Shown here piece after piece: positions 51,125 to 59,701 of a stretch of DNA of 64,000 nt. Origin of the DNA: CAZCDS01 sp964497585. GTDB lineage: Bacteria; Desulfobacterota; Desulfomonilia; Desulfomonilales; Desulfomonilaceae. The stretch is from the NCBI GenBank assembly GCA_964497585.1, contig CAZCDS010000005.1, positions 124,001 through 188,000 on the forward strand, given 5' to 3'. The translations under genes and the position numbers were made by a program. The notes under the pieces are model-generated. The model had not been told where the DNA came from and made no database searches. It worked only from the letters and a program-made list of their open reading frames with translations. Each line of letters begins with the position of its first letter. The stretch's first letter is position 1.

Positions 51125-52306
51125 CTAGACTCCTGCCTCCTCGTCGCTCAGATAGCAGGCGGGATCGGGGCCCCAGACGTCACCGTGCACCGCCTCGGCC
51201 CGAACTCGGAAATTCCCACCGCAGATGTCCAGCCACCGGCAACGTGAACAGCGACCTTTAACGTGCTTCTTCTTTTCTTTGAGTTTTGAGAGCAATTCGT
51301 CGTCGGGGTTCGTCCATATCTCGCTAAAGGGCATCTCGCGGACATTTCCGAAGGAGTGGTGCCTCCAGAACTGATCGGCATGGACCGAGCCGTCCCAGGA
51401 GACGCATCCGATGCCACGACCCGAATTGTTGCCCTCGTTCATTTTGAGCAGTTCAAGCACTTGTCCGGCACGAGAGGGGTCTTCCCGCTTCAGACGGAGA
51501 TAGGTATAGGGCCCGTCCGCGTGATTGTCCACCGTGAGCACCTCCACAGGCATTCCGTTGTCGTGGAGCCTCTTTGTGCGGTTAAGAATCAAGTCCACCA
51601 CATCGCGGGTTTGCTCGTGACTCAGATCTTCGTCGACCAGCTGCGTGCCGCGGCCTGCATAGACAAGATGATAAAAGCAAATCCGGGGGATATCCTCCTT
51701 CTCCACGAGGTCAAAGACCCCGTCGATCTCCTGATAATTGCGCTTGTTGATCGTGAACCTCAGGCCGACCTTCAAGCCGGCTGCTTTGCAGTACCCAATG
51801 GCCCTCATAACTCGAACGAACGTGCCCTGGACTCCCCGAAACGAATCATGGACCGCCTCAAGCCCGTCAAGGCTGATGCCCACGTACGACAGTCCCAGCT
51901 CCTTGAGTCGGCCGGCGAGGGCTTCGGTGATCAGCGTTCCGTTGGTCGACAGGACCGCACGCCTTCCTTTTTCTGCGGCGTACCTGATCAGGTCGAGAAT
52001 ATCGCGCCTGACAAGCGGCTCCCCCCCCGAAAAGAGGATTACCGGGGAACCGAACTCGGCCAGATCGTCAATAAGGGCCTTGCCCTCCTCAAAGGACAGC
52101 TCATCCTCGTAATCACGGTCCTCAGAGCCCGAGTAGCAGTGCACGCACTTGAGGTTGCACCGGCGAGTCACGTTCCAGACGACCACAGGCTTCTTGTCAC
52201 GGGAGAACTGGAGCAGGTGGGATGGGAGATCCTCCGAACGGCGTCCGTAACGGAGAGGATCCGACGCCTCGACTGCACCGCAGTAGAGTTTCGATATACC
52301 GATCAT
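51125..52306 (-). CDS. ahbC: 12,18-didecarboxysiroheme deacetylase-type radical SAM protein (AhbC/NirJ family)
   Basis: A 393-residue radical SAM protein. IGISKLYCGAVEASDPLRYGR followed by PSHLLQFSRDKKPVVVWN is the distinctive N-terminus of AhbC. The radical SAM cluster motif CNLKCVHCYS follows at about residue 61, with FSGGEPLVRRDI (SAM-binding GGE). A C-terminal SPASM-like set GRCSRCRWLDICGGN plus Cys in DPACYLS would bind a second cluster. AhbC removes acetate side chains from didecarboxysiroheme in the alternative heme pathway of sulfate reducers and archaea. ATG 52306 has AGAGGAATTTC upstream. Confidence 0.9.
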   Translation of the reverse strand: MIGISKLYCGAVEASDPLRYGRRSEDLPSHLLQFSRDKKPVVVWNVTRRCNLKCVHCYSGSEDRDYEDELSFEEGKALIDDLAEFGSPVILFSGGEPLVRRDILDLIRYAAEKGRRAVLSTNGTLITEALAGRLKELGLSYVGISLDGLEAVHDSFRGVQGTFVRVMRAIGYCKAAGLKVGLRFTINKRNYQEIDGVFDLVEKEDIPRICFYHLVYAGRGTQLVDEDLSHEQTRDVVDLILNRTKRLHDNGMPVEVLTVDNHADGPYTYLRLKREDPSRAGQVLELLKMNEGNNSGRGIGCVSWDGSVHADQFWRHHSFGNVREMPFSEIWTNPDDELLSKLKEKKKHVKGRCSRCRWLDICGGNFRVRAEAVHGDVWGPDPACYLSDEEAGV

Positions 52307-52445
52307 GAGAAATTCCTCTTTCCAGAGAATAGCGCGCGTGCGGGGCCGATGCAACCGTCAGGGGCGGCGTTCTCTCCCGGATAAACGGGTGGCTGTTGGC
52401 TTGGCCCTGACATATGGCAACGGCTATCTCGAGTCACGTGCCTAC

Positions 52446-52889
52446 TCAGGAACCGTCGCGAGACAGGAAGTAGTCCCGAAGTATCTTTTCGTGGTCAAAG
52501 GCCATGGGGGACGGGAGGCTCTCCCGCTGAAAGACTCCGATCTCCAGGGCGTCATCCGCGGCCCGTGGAACGCCCTCGGCCCGGGCGGTGAAGACGACTG
52601 TCAGCGTGTGATGTCTCGGATCCCTGTCCGGAGCGGAATAGACTCTGAATTGGCACAACTCTGTGACGTCGAGGGAGGTTTCCTCCGCGGCTTCCCTGAC
52701 GGCGGCCTCTTCCGCGCTCTCGCCGTAGTCGATGAATCCGCCGGGAATGGCCCATCCGTGAGGAGGATTCCTGCGCTTGATGAGAATCACACCGGTGCCG
52801 ATCTCTATGATGATGTCGACCGTGGGGATGGGATTGCGGTAGCGGTACACCAGGTGCCCGCATTCGGGGCACGACACTCCGGCGATCAT
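52446..52889 (-). CDS. Nudix hydrolase
   Basis: A 147-residue Nudix protein. The box G-x5-E-x7-R-E-x2-E-E reads GFIDYGESAEEAAVREAAEET at about residues 53-73, complete in its catalytic residues. The N-terminal IAGVSCPECGHLVYRYRNP looks like half of a zinc ribbon, with only one CxxC. Nudix enzymes cleave nucleoside diphosphate derivatives; ADP-ribose or NADH-type substrates are possible. GGGGAGAAAAG precedes ATG 52889. It is divergent from groES and 139 bases before ahbC. Confidence 0.92.
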   Translation of the reverse strand: MIAGVSCPECGHLVYRYRNPIPTVDIIIEIGTGVILIKRRNPPHGWAIPGGFIDYGESAEEAAVREAAEETSLDVTELCQFRVYSAPDRDPRHHTLTVVFTARAEGVPRAADDALEIGVFQRESLPSPMAFDHEKILRDYFLSRDGS

Positions 52890-52991
52890 CTCTTTTCTCC
52901 CCAATGAGAAGTCTCTTATCGAAAGAATAGGAAAAAAGTCTTTGGGTGAAAACCTTTTTTTGCTTCAAGGACTTGACATTTGCTCCAGACA

Positions 52992-53018
52992 TTGGCACTC
53001 ACCTAATGAGAGTGCTAG
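52992..53018 (+). promoter_or_regulatory. CIRCE element (HrcA operator) upstream of groES
   Basis: TTGGCACTC (52992-53000), nine bases, then GAGTGCTAG (53010-53018). This is the CIRCE inverted repeat with one mismatch to TTAGCACTC and one to GAGTGCTAA. It lies 48 bases before the groES ATG. A TTGACA -35 box is at 52973-52978, but no clear -10 is seen. HrcA repression of groESL is expected; hrcA itself is not in the window. Confidence 0.9.
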
Positions 53019-53065
53019 CACTATCTGCGCGCTCAGCATAAGACACATTCCAGGAGGTAGAAAAG

Positions 53066-53356
53066 ATGAAATTTCGTCCTCTACATGACCGCATACTGGT
53101 GGAGAGGGTCGAATCGGAAGACACGTCGCCGGGTGGCATCATCCTTCCGGATACCGCAAGAGAGAAGCCCCAACAGGGCAAAGTGATCGCGGTGGGATCC
53201 GGCAAACGTACCGAGGACGGTAAGGTCCTCCCCTTGGAGGTGAAGGCAGGAGATACCATCCTGTTCGGCAAGTATTCCGGCTCCGAGATCAAGATCGAGG
53301 GGACCGAGTACCTCATCATGAGAGAAGAAGACGTGCTGGGACTCGTCGAATCGTGA
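53066..53356 (+). CDS. groES: co-chaperonin GroES
   Basis: A 96-residue Hsp10 that caps GroEL. KFRPLHDRILVERVESEDTSPGGIILPD (with the mobile loop), K-P-Q-Q-G-K-V-I-A-V-G and D-T-I-L-F-G-K-Y-S-G-S-E-I-K are characteristic. CAGGAGG lies nine bases before ATG 53066. It forms the groESL operon behind a CIRCE element. Confidence 0.98.
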   Translation: MKFRPLHDRILVERVESEDTSPGGIILPDTAREKPQQGKVIAVGSGKRTEDGKVLPLEVKAGDTILFGKYSGSEIKIEGTEYLIMREEDVLGLVES

Positions 53357-53427
53357 TCTGTTCCTTCAACCTCAGCAGGTTTATCGTTTAGGAAAAACCG
53401 AATAATATCTTAAGGAGGACCGTATAA

Positions 53428-55062
53428 ATGGCCGCGAAAATAATCAAGTTTGAACAACAGGCTCGGGACAAGATCCTCACAGGTGTGAACGTCATGGCCG
53501 ACGCTGTGAAGTCCACGCTGGGACCCAGAGGCCGCAACGCCATCCTCGAGAAGTCCTGGGGATCTCCCAACGTTACCAAAGACGGCGTAACCGTGGCCAA
53601 GGAGATCGAGCTTGAGGATAAGTTCGAGAACCTCGGCGCGCAGATGCTCAAGGAGGTTGCCTCCAAGACCTCCGACGTAGCCGGTGATGGGACCACCACC
53701 GCGACGGTGCTAGCCCAGGCCATCTACCGTGAAGGGATCAAGATGGTCGCAGCCGGCGCATCTCCCATCGATCTGAAGAGAGGCATCGATGCCGCGGTGG
53801 AGGCTGTCGTAGGCAAGCTGAAAGAGCTTGCCACTCCTACCAAGGACAAGAACGAAATCGCCCAGGTCGGGACTATCTCAGCCAACAACGACTCGACCAT
53901 AGGCAACATCATCGCCGAAGCCATGGAGAAGGTTGGCAAAGAGGGCGTCATCACCGTTGAAGAAGCCAAAGCGATGGAGACCTCTCTGGACGTGGTCGAG
54001 GGAATGCAGTTCGATCGCGGGTACCTGTCGCCCTATTTCGTGACAGACCCGGAGCGTATGGAAGCATCGCTGGACGAGCCCTACATCCTGATCCACGAGA
54101 AGAAGATCTCTAACATGCGCGACATGCTGCCTCTTCTCGAGCAGGTCGCAAAAATGGGCAAGCCGCTCATGATCGTGGCCGAGGATGTGGAGGGCGAAGC
54201 CCTTGCCACCTTGGTCGTGAACAAGCTTCGGGGCACGCTGAACTGCTGCGCGGTCAAGGCGCCGGGCTTCGGTGACCGAAGAAAGGCCATGCTCGAGGAT
54301 ATAGCCATCCTCACCGGCGGGCAGGTCATTTCAGAGGATCTCGGCCTCAAGCTCGAAAACGTCAGCCTGAATGATCTCGGTACCTGTAAGCGAGTCGCGG
54401 TGGACAAGGACACGTCCACGATCGTCGACGGAGCAGGCGCGAAAGAGAACATCGAAGGCCGTGTGCGTCAGATCCGCACCCAGATCGATGAGACCACCTC
54501 CGATTATGATCGTGAGAAGCTCCAGGAAAGACTTGCCAAGCTCGTGGGTGGCGTCGCAGTCATCAATGTTGGCGCTGCAACCGAAACCGAGATGAAGGAG
54601 AAGAAGGCCCGTGTCGAGGACGCGCTCAATGCGACCCGAGCCGCGGTCGAGGAAGGTATCGTGGCTGGTGGCGGCGTGGCGTACCTGCGGTGCCTGGAGG
54701 CTGTTGAGAAGCTCGGCCTCGATGGTGACCAGGCGACTGGGGCAAAGATCGTGCTCCGCTCTCTTGAAGAGCCCATCCGACAGATCGCGGTCAATGCCGG
54801 TCATGACGGCTCAATCGTGGCGGACAAGGTCAAACAGGGCAAAGGGGCATTCGGATTCAATGCTGCGACCGAAGAATATGGGGATCTTCTCGCAGCCGGC
54901 GTTATCGATCCGGCTAAGGTGACCCGTCTCGCCCTGCAGAACGCTGCGTCGGTTGCCGGTCTCATGCTGACCACGGAGGTTATGGTCGCGGAGAAGCCCA
55001 AGGACAAGGAAGCCATGCCTGCTATGCCTGGTGGCGGCATGCCTCCCGGCGGAATGTACTAA
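53428..55062 (+). CDS. groEL: chaperonin GroEL
   Basis: A 544-residue Hsp60. AAKIIKFEQQARDKILTGVN, V-K-S-T-L-G-P-R-G-R-N, DGTTTATVLAQAI (ATP site), A-A-V-E-E-G-I-V-A-G-G-G-V and the Gly-Gly-Met-rich tail MPGGGMPPGGMY are present. AAGGAGG precedes ATG 53428. A rho-independent terminator follows at 55130-55170. Confidence 0.98.
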   Translation: MAAKIIKFEQQARDKILTGVNVMADAVKSTLGPRGRNAILEKSWGSPNVTKDGVTVAKEIELEDKFENLGAQMLKEVASKTSDVAGDGTTTATVLAQAIYREGIKMVAAGASPIDLKRGIDAAVEAVVGKLKELATPTKDKNEIAQVGTISANNDSTIGNIIAEAMEKVGKEGVITVEEAKAMETSLDVVEGMQFDRGYLSPYFVTDPERMEASLDEPYILIHEKKISNMRDMLPLLEQVAKMGKPLMIVAEDVEGEALATLVVNKLRGTLNCCAVKAPGFGDRRKAMLEDIAILTGGQVISEDLGLKLENVSLNDLGTCKRVAVDKDTSTIVDGAGAKENIEGRVRQIRTQIDETTSDYDREKLQERLAKLVGGVAVINVGAATETEMKEKKARVEDALNATRAAVEEGIVAGGGVAYLRCLEAVEKLGLDGDQATGAKIVLRSLEEPIRQIAVNAGHDGSIVADKVKQGKGAFGFNAATEEYGDLLAAGVIDPAKVTRLALQNAASVAGLMLTTEVMVAEKPKDKEAMPAMPGGGMPPGGMY

Positions 55063-55129
55063 TCGGCTCTCCGGGTTCCGACGTCAGGAGCTCGGTCTCA
55101 GGGCACAGCTCTTCGTTTTGCGAACGACG

Positions 55130-55170
55130 TTGGCGCCTCGTCCCTTCCGGGCAGGGCGCCAATGTTTTTT
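55130..55170 (+). terminator. rho-independent terminator after groEL
   Basis: TTGGCGCC (55130-55137) pairs perfectly with GGCGCCAA (55155-55162) and is followed by TGTTTTTT (55163-55170). Confidence 0.85.
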
Positions 55171-55293
55171 GGGAAACTCATGAACAAGAAGAGTCGCCAC
55201 CACGCCATCAAGCCGCACTCAGAGGATGAGGCCTGATCAGAACTCTGTCGTCGGGCTCATCTTCAGATACCCACTTACTGAGCAAACTGGAAC

Positions 55294-55311
55294 CACACCG
55301 TCATCGGTGTG
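55294..55311. repeat. 7-bp hairpin, 4-base loop
   Basis: CACACCG (55294-55300), TCAT, CGGTGTG (55305-55311). It may act as a bidirectional transcript end for pyrI and groEL, but it lacks T runs. Confidence 0.5.
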
Positions 55312-55523
55312 ACGGTCGATCAACTTGGGTCCTCCGGTCAGAATACCAGAGGACGTTGGGTGAGCAGAGAGTCATGACGCTGCAACCCCAGGTGCCGGCA
55401 CCAATCGTGCAGCATGCTCTTCCATTCCGTGCACCTCAGGTTTCCCCGGCGACTTCGCGGTGAGCTCGTGCTCATTTCCGGACGGTGCACGGGATCCCGA
55501 TGCAAACCCTGAGAGTATTTATG

Positions 55524-56051
55524 TTATGGGCGAAGAACGTTGCCCCGGTCCCACGCCTGTTCGAGCGGTGACACCGACGTTCTTTCTTTGTATTTGATGA
55601 GCGGGCCGAAGAATTCCGTCTCGCAGTAATGGCACATGAGGGTCAAGGGATCGGTGTCAATGACCTTGAACCTGCACGGAACTTCTTCGTGATTGGTGAC
55701 GCAGAAGCTGTCCGGACAGACAACGAGATCTCCGATTTCCGTCGGAATCTCCACTTTATGCTTCTCAATGACCTCGCCGTCTTCGATCCGGGAGACCGTT
55801 GCCAGGGGAGCGATGAGCGCTACCACATTGATCATGTCCCTGGAAAGACTGAGGTTTTCCACCTTGATGATGTCTTTCCTCACTATGGACGCAGATTCGA
55901 AGTTCACACCGATTGCAATGATGTCACCGGTTTGCCGGGCGAGCGCGTTGAGCCCCAGGAGCTGGGAGATCCGGAACGCTTCGCCTGCGGGAATGTGATC
56001 GATGACAATTCCCCGGTCGATCTTGGCGATTGTGATGGGTCTCTGTTTCAT
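55524..56051 (-). CDS. pyrI: aspartate carbamoyltransferase regulatory subunit
   Basis: A 175-residue protein of PyrI type. The N-terminal nucleotide-binding domain (ITIAKIDRGIVIDHIPAGEA, GVNFESASIVRKDIIKVEN) is followed by a zinc domain with four Cys: CPDSFC, then MCHYCE, matching the Cys109/114/138/141 pattern. VVALIAPLATVSRIEDGEVIEK is also typical. It binds CTP/ATP and tunes PyrB allosterically. ATG 56051 overlaps the pyrB stop by four bases (ATGA), so the two chains are translated together. It is about 20 residues longer at the C-terminus than the E. coli protein. Confidence 0.93.
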   Translation of the reverse strand: MKQRPITIAKIDRGIVIDHIPAGEAFRISQLLGLNALARQTGDIIAIGVNFESASIVRKDIIKVENLSLSRDMINVVALIAPLATVSRIEDGEVIEKHKVEIPTEIGDLVVCPDSFCVTNHEEVPCRFKVIDTDPLTLMCHYCETEFFGPLIKYKERTSVSPLEQAWDRGNVLRP

Positions 56052-56989
56052 CGCACTGCTCCCAGGATCATGGCCAGCAGGGTCTCTCTCACGAAGAGCC
56101 CGTTTCTGGCCTGTTCAAAGTAATAGGCATGGGAGGTGCCATCCACATCCTGGGCAATCTCGGTCACCCTGGGGAGGGGATGCATCACTTTCATCGTCGG
56201 TTTGGCTCCCTTGAGCATAGACGCTTCGAGCCGATAGATGCTGCGGAACTTCTCTGCAAGGGCCTTCTGCTCACCCATCCGCTCCATTTGAATTCTCGTC
56301 ATGTACAAGATGTCGACCTCGGCAATATAGTCGTCGATCCGGCTGCTCTCCTCGATGACAAAGTCTCTTTCCGCTTCGGCTTTCTTGCATTGGTCAATTA
56401 TTGCGCGGGGGAGGGCCAGGTCGCGCGGTGATATGAATATCATCCGGCAGCGGGAGTATTTGAGCAGGGCTTCAGTGAGCGAATGGACCGTCCGGCCGTT
56501 CATGAGGTCTCCCACCATGGCGATGGTAAAATTCTCGAGGCCGCCTTGAGTCTTCTGAATGGAGTAAAGATCGAGCAGTGTTTGGGTGGGATGCTGGTTC
56601 GGACCGTCGCCCGCGTTGATAACCGGTATGTCCGCAGCTTCTGCAGCCAGTCGAGCGGCGCCTTTGAGCGGATGCCGAATGACGATTACATCAAACCCGT
56701 ACCCGTCGTGCATCTTGACGGTATCCCAGAGGGACTCCTCTTTTGCCGCGGAGGTGATTCTCGGATCGTAGAAGCCGCCAACTTCGCCACCCAGATTGCG
56801 CATGGCAACCTCGAAGGACGTGCGAGTCCTTGTGGAGGGCTCAAAGAACATCATGGCGCAGACCTTGTCCTTGCACAGCTCCCTCTTCCTTGGATGATCC
56901 CGGACTTCGTCCACCTTGGAGAGAATCATGTCGATGTCTTCGCGGGTCAAGTCGGTCATGGAGATGATGTCCCTGCCCTGAAAATCCAT
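56048..56989 (-). CDS. pyrB: aspartate carbamoyltransferase catalytic subunit
   Basis: A 313-residue transferase making carbamoyl aspartate. FFEPSTRTRTSFEVAM (carbamoyl-phosphate loop), D-G-P-N-Q-H-P-T-Q-T-L-L-D-L, and VMHPLPRVTEI are diagnostic. ATG 56989 has GGAGG five bases upstream, which is better than TTG 57001 that lies on the Shine-Dalgarno itself. It forms the ATCase holoenzyme with PyrI. Confidence 0.96.
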   Translation of the reverse strand: MDFQGRDIISMTDLTREDIDMILSKVDEVRDHPRKRELCKDKVCAMMFFEPSTRTRTSFEVAMRNLGGEVGGFYDPRITSAAKEESLWDTVKMHDGYGFDVIVIRHPLKGAARLAAEAADIPVINAGDGPNQHPTQTLLDLYSIQKTQGGLENFTIAMVGDLMNGRTVHSLTEALLKYSRCRMIFISPRDLALPRAIIDQCKKAEAERDFVIEESSRIDDYIAEVDILYMTRIQMERMGEQKALAEKFRSIYRLEASMLKGAKPTMKVMHPLPRVTEIAQDVDGTSHAYYFEQARNGLFVRETLLAMILGAVR

Positions 56990-57132
56990 GGCGGCCTCCA
57001 ACTATTGACGTTCTTCTCCGAACTGGTGGATGCGGCCTTCTTCGCGCCGCCCGACGTTCTCATCCTCGTTCCCGAAGGCCCAAGCCTCGGGAACCGGAAC
57101 AACTGTCTCCGAAGTCCGGATCTCCCGGATCA

Positions 57133-58437
57133 TCAGAACCGGTATTCCCGGCCCCGCACCACGGTGGCCCTTACCAGAGCGGGTAGAGTCAAACCAGCGA
57201 AAGGTGACCACCCGCACCGGGTTTTCAGAGGCCCCCTGCCGAGAATCTCTCCTTTTCCGACGCTGGTTGACGAGGTCGGATCGATGACGGTGAAGGACGC
57301 CGCTCTCCCCGGTTCGATTACACCTTGGGGCACGTCGATGTCTCGGGAAAAGATCTCCGCAGGGGCAACGGAAAGTATCTCCGAGATCCTGACCGGAGAG
57401 AACCCGCAGTCTTTCATGAGCCATCCCACAAAGGGACCGAGGGTGTCAAGGTGTGGCATTCCGGGGGCTCCGGCCTTCTTGTCATCGATCGTGTGCGGAG
57501 CGTGATCCGTTGCCAGCACATGTACCCTTCCCCCTTGCAGCGCGTCGACCAGGTAGGCGCGGTCTTCCTCGGATCTGAGCGGTGGATTGCATTCTAGAAG
57601 CTGCCAGTCAGGGAAGTCGTACTCCACGGCCGAACCGATTGCTCCACGATTCACCCAGAAAAAGAGGTGGTGTGGCGTGACTTCACAGGTAACCCGTTCA
57701 GAACCGCGTGCATTGAACTGTGCGATTAACTCGACCGCTGCCTTCGTGGAAACATGACAAATGTGGGTCGAGAGGCCGAGCTTGGCAGTCAGCTCAAGTA
57801 TTCTTTCGACAGCTCGAACCTCGGCGGCCGGCGGTCTTGTCTTCCAGCGCGGCCCGCGACCCGCGTCTCGCAGCACCTCCGGGTCCTCCGCGTGGAAGAA
57901 GATCCGATGCCCCCTGAACCGGGCAAGAGTCTCTTCGAGGGGCCGCCATTGGCTAAAAGCCGTCGCTGACGGGTGAGCATCGAGGTAGACCTTGTACGGG
58001 AAATCTCCCCAGGGTTCGCATCGCTCAGGTGTCACCGCCGCGTACGTCACTACCGGGCAGTTCGATTCCTCCGCCAGGATCTCCTTGAGTCTGTGCGAAT
58101 GACGGTCACGGGGCGGCCGAGGGTCGTTGGGCATCGCGCCGAAAAGCGTGACGCCTCCATTGAGCGCGGCCTCGCCGGCTGAGGAAAAGGTCTCTTTCCG
58201 ACATGCCGCCTCCCATGCTTCCATCTCCGCTGAACCGTCGGTGGGCGGCGGCGGGTACTCACGGGCGTGGACGTGCAGGTCTACAAAACCAGGGAAGATA
58301 AGCCGCTCCTCGTTGCGGTCAGGGTGGGTCTCTTCGACCGACCGGATCACGCCGCTTCCGGGATGAAAAGAAACATCAGCCCACCGCACACCGTCGGGAA
58401 AGACGAACCTTCCTCTTTTCGTTACGCTTTTCATCAT
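57133..58437 (-). CDS. dihydroorotase (divergent class)
   Basis: A 434-residue amidohydrolase that follows the PyrC plan. Metal residues are in FPGFVDLHVHAREYP (HxH), H-A-E-D-P, THICHVST and ATDHAPH; EVTPHHLFFW precedes the last. A lysine in FPYKVYLDAHPS may be the carboxylated bridging Lys, as in proteobacterial class II enzymes. The gene lies directly before pyrB, which supports dihydroorotase (pyrC) over another cyclic amidohydrolase. ATG 58437/58434 is chosen by domain start; the longer frame overlaps the DJ-1 gene. The Shine-Dalgarno is weak. Confidence 0.85.
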   Translation of the reverse strand: MMKSVTKRGRFVFPDGVRWADVSFHPGSGVIRSVEETHPDRNEERLIFPGFVDLHVHAREYPPPPTDGSAEMEAWEAACRKETFSSAGEAALNGGVTLFGAMPNDPRPPRDRHSHRLKEILAEESNCPVVTYAAVTPERCEPWGDFPYKVYLDAHPSATAFSQWRPLEETLARFRGHRIFFHAEDPEVLRDAGRGPRWKTRPPAAEVRAVERILELTAKLGLSTHICHVSTKAAVELIAQFNARGSERVTCEVTPHHLFFWVNRGAIGSAVEYDFPDWQLLECNPPLRSEEDRAYLVDALQGGRVHVLATDHAPHTIDDKKAGAPGMPHLDTLGPFVGWLMKDCGFSPVRISEILSVAPAEIFSRDIDVPQGVIEPGRAASFTVIDPTSSTSVGKGEILGRGPLKTRCGWSPFAGLTLPALVRATVVRGREYRF

Positions 58438-58528
58438 CCGAGCCGGAGTCCGGGAGGAACGGGCCTCTCTCTCATCACGCAGCGCGCGCGAGGGGAGAGC
58501 TGCCGGCAGGAATTCCGCGGCCTTTCTC

Positions 58529-59053
58529 TCAGCCTTCTTCCATGGCCTGCACGAGAGTCCTGCAGAAGGCGGGGAGATCGTCAGGTTTCCTCGATGTGAT
58601 GAGGTTCCCGTCACGTACCAGCTCAGAGTCCTCCCAGAGGGCGCCCGCGTTCACCATGTCGTCCTTGATGGCTATGTAGGACGTGGCCTTCTTTCCCCGC
58701 ACGATGTCCGCGCTTACGAGCATCCAGCCGGCGTGGCAGATGGCGGCAACGATCTTGCCCTTTTGGAACAGGTCTCTGACCAAGCCGACCATCTCCACGT
58801 GCACTCTCATTTTGTCGGGAGCGTATCCGCCTGGGATGACAACCGCATCGAAGCCGTCAGCCGAGACCTCCGCGGCGTTCTTGTCCACGTTGGCCGGGAT
58901 ACCGAACTTGCTGTTATACACGGACGAGGAACCGGAACCAACGACGACCACTTCGACGCCTTCCTCTTTCAGACGGTAGTAGGGGATCCAGAATTCGAAG
59001 TCATTGTACATTTCTTCTACCAGGATAGCGGCCTTCTTTCCTTTGAGTCTCAT
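58529..59053 (-). CDS. DJ-1/PfpI-family protein (YhbO-like)
   Basis: A 174-residue protein with the DJ-1/PfpI fold. The nucleophile elbow is AAICHAGWMLVSADIVRGKKAT (Cys about residue 103, followed by His), and the conserved Glu lies in LVEEMYNDFEFWIP. Members act as deglycases/glyoxalases or stress-related hydrolases. ATG 59053 has GGGAGG six bases upstream; TTG 59059 abuts it and is rejected. It lies between hypA and pyrC. Confidence 0.9.
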   Translation of the reverse strand: MRLKGKKAAILVEEMYNDFEFWIPYYRLKEEGVEVVVVGSGSSSVYNSKFGIPANVDKNAAEVSADGFDAVVIPGGYAPDKMRVHVEMVGLVRDLFQKGKIVAAICHAGWMLVSADIVRGKKATSYIAIKDDMVNAGALWEDSELVRDGNLITSRKPDDLPAFCRTLVQAMEEG

Positions 59054-59194
59054 GTCCAACCTCCCTGTTCAGCCCGAGTTGAAGAAAACTCCTCTCGAGT
59101 TCCGGGCCGGACACTGCGGACAACCCGGTACATCCGACCGACTCGGCGGAACGACCGATGTTTGCGGTTCACAGCGCTCCCCAGCACCGCCCTG

Positions 59195-59551
59195 CTAGCT
59201 TGCCTCGTCATCCACCTCCATGGAGGCGATCCGCATCTCATCACGACCTTCGATGATCTGAAGTGCACCCGACTTGCATGACGGACAGAAGGGTTCATAG
59301 ACTTCCAGGACGTGCACTGCAAGGCAATCGAGGCAACGGACTTTGATCGGTATGATCGTGATGTCCAACTCCGCCATCTCCGCCACCGTTCCCGGAGAAA
59401 GGACCTCGAAAGCGAACCGTATGGCGTCCGGTTGCACCGCGGTGAGAGCCCCGAACTCCAGACTTACCTTGACGATTTTCTTCGCATTGTGCACCACTGC
59501 CTGCTGTTCCAGGATTTCCATGATGCTCTGTACGATTCCCATTTCGTGCAT
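59195..59551 (-). CDS. hypA: hydrogenase nickel incorporation protein HypA
   Basis: A 118-residue metallochaperone that delivers nickel to [NiFe]-hydrogenase. MHEMGIVQSIMEIL carries His2 and the N-terminal nickel site; the zinc site is CLDC at about 73 and CPSC at about 89. AGGATTG precedes ATG 59551. No other hyp gene or hydrogenase gene is within the window, so it acts with genes elsewhere. Confidence 0.95.
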   Translation of the reverse strand: MHEMGIVQSIMEILEQQAVVHNAKKIVKVSLEFGALTAVQPDAIRFAFEVLSPGTVAEMAELDITIIPIKVRCLDCLAVHVLEVYEPFCPSCKSGALQIIEGRDEMRIASMEVDDEAS

Positions 59552-59701
59552 TATTCAATCCTGGCCGAAGCCGGGCCAGGGAGACCGTATGGAACCGGTC
59601 TTGATCCACCGGGCGATCTGTCCTCAGAAGTGGCCGAATCATGGTCGGTCTTCCTGGTTGTCGAGTGCGACAGATGTGCAGCGCAGACTCTTCCCAATCG
59701 C

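Larger units (their letters stand above)
55063..55523. other. convergent groEL-pyrI gap with terminator and hairpin
   Basis: Besides the groEL terminator, a perfect 7-bp hairpin CACACCG-TCAT-CGGTGTG lies at 55294-55311 without a T tract on either strand. No gene is seen. Confidence 0.5.

Noticed and set aside
53066..55062. Long antisense frames opposite groES-groEL
   Set aside because: Shadows of the two chaperonin genes, Ser/Arg-rich and without starts.
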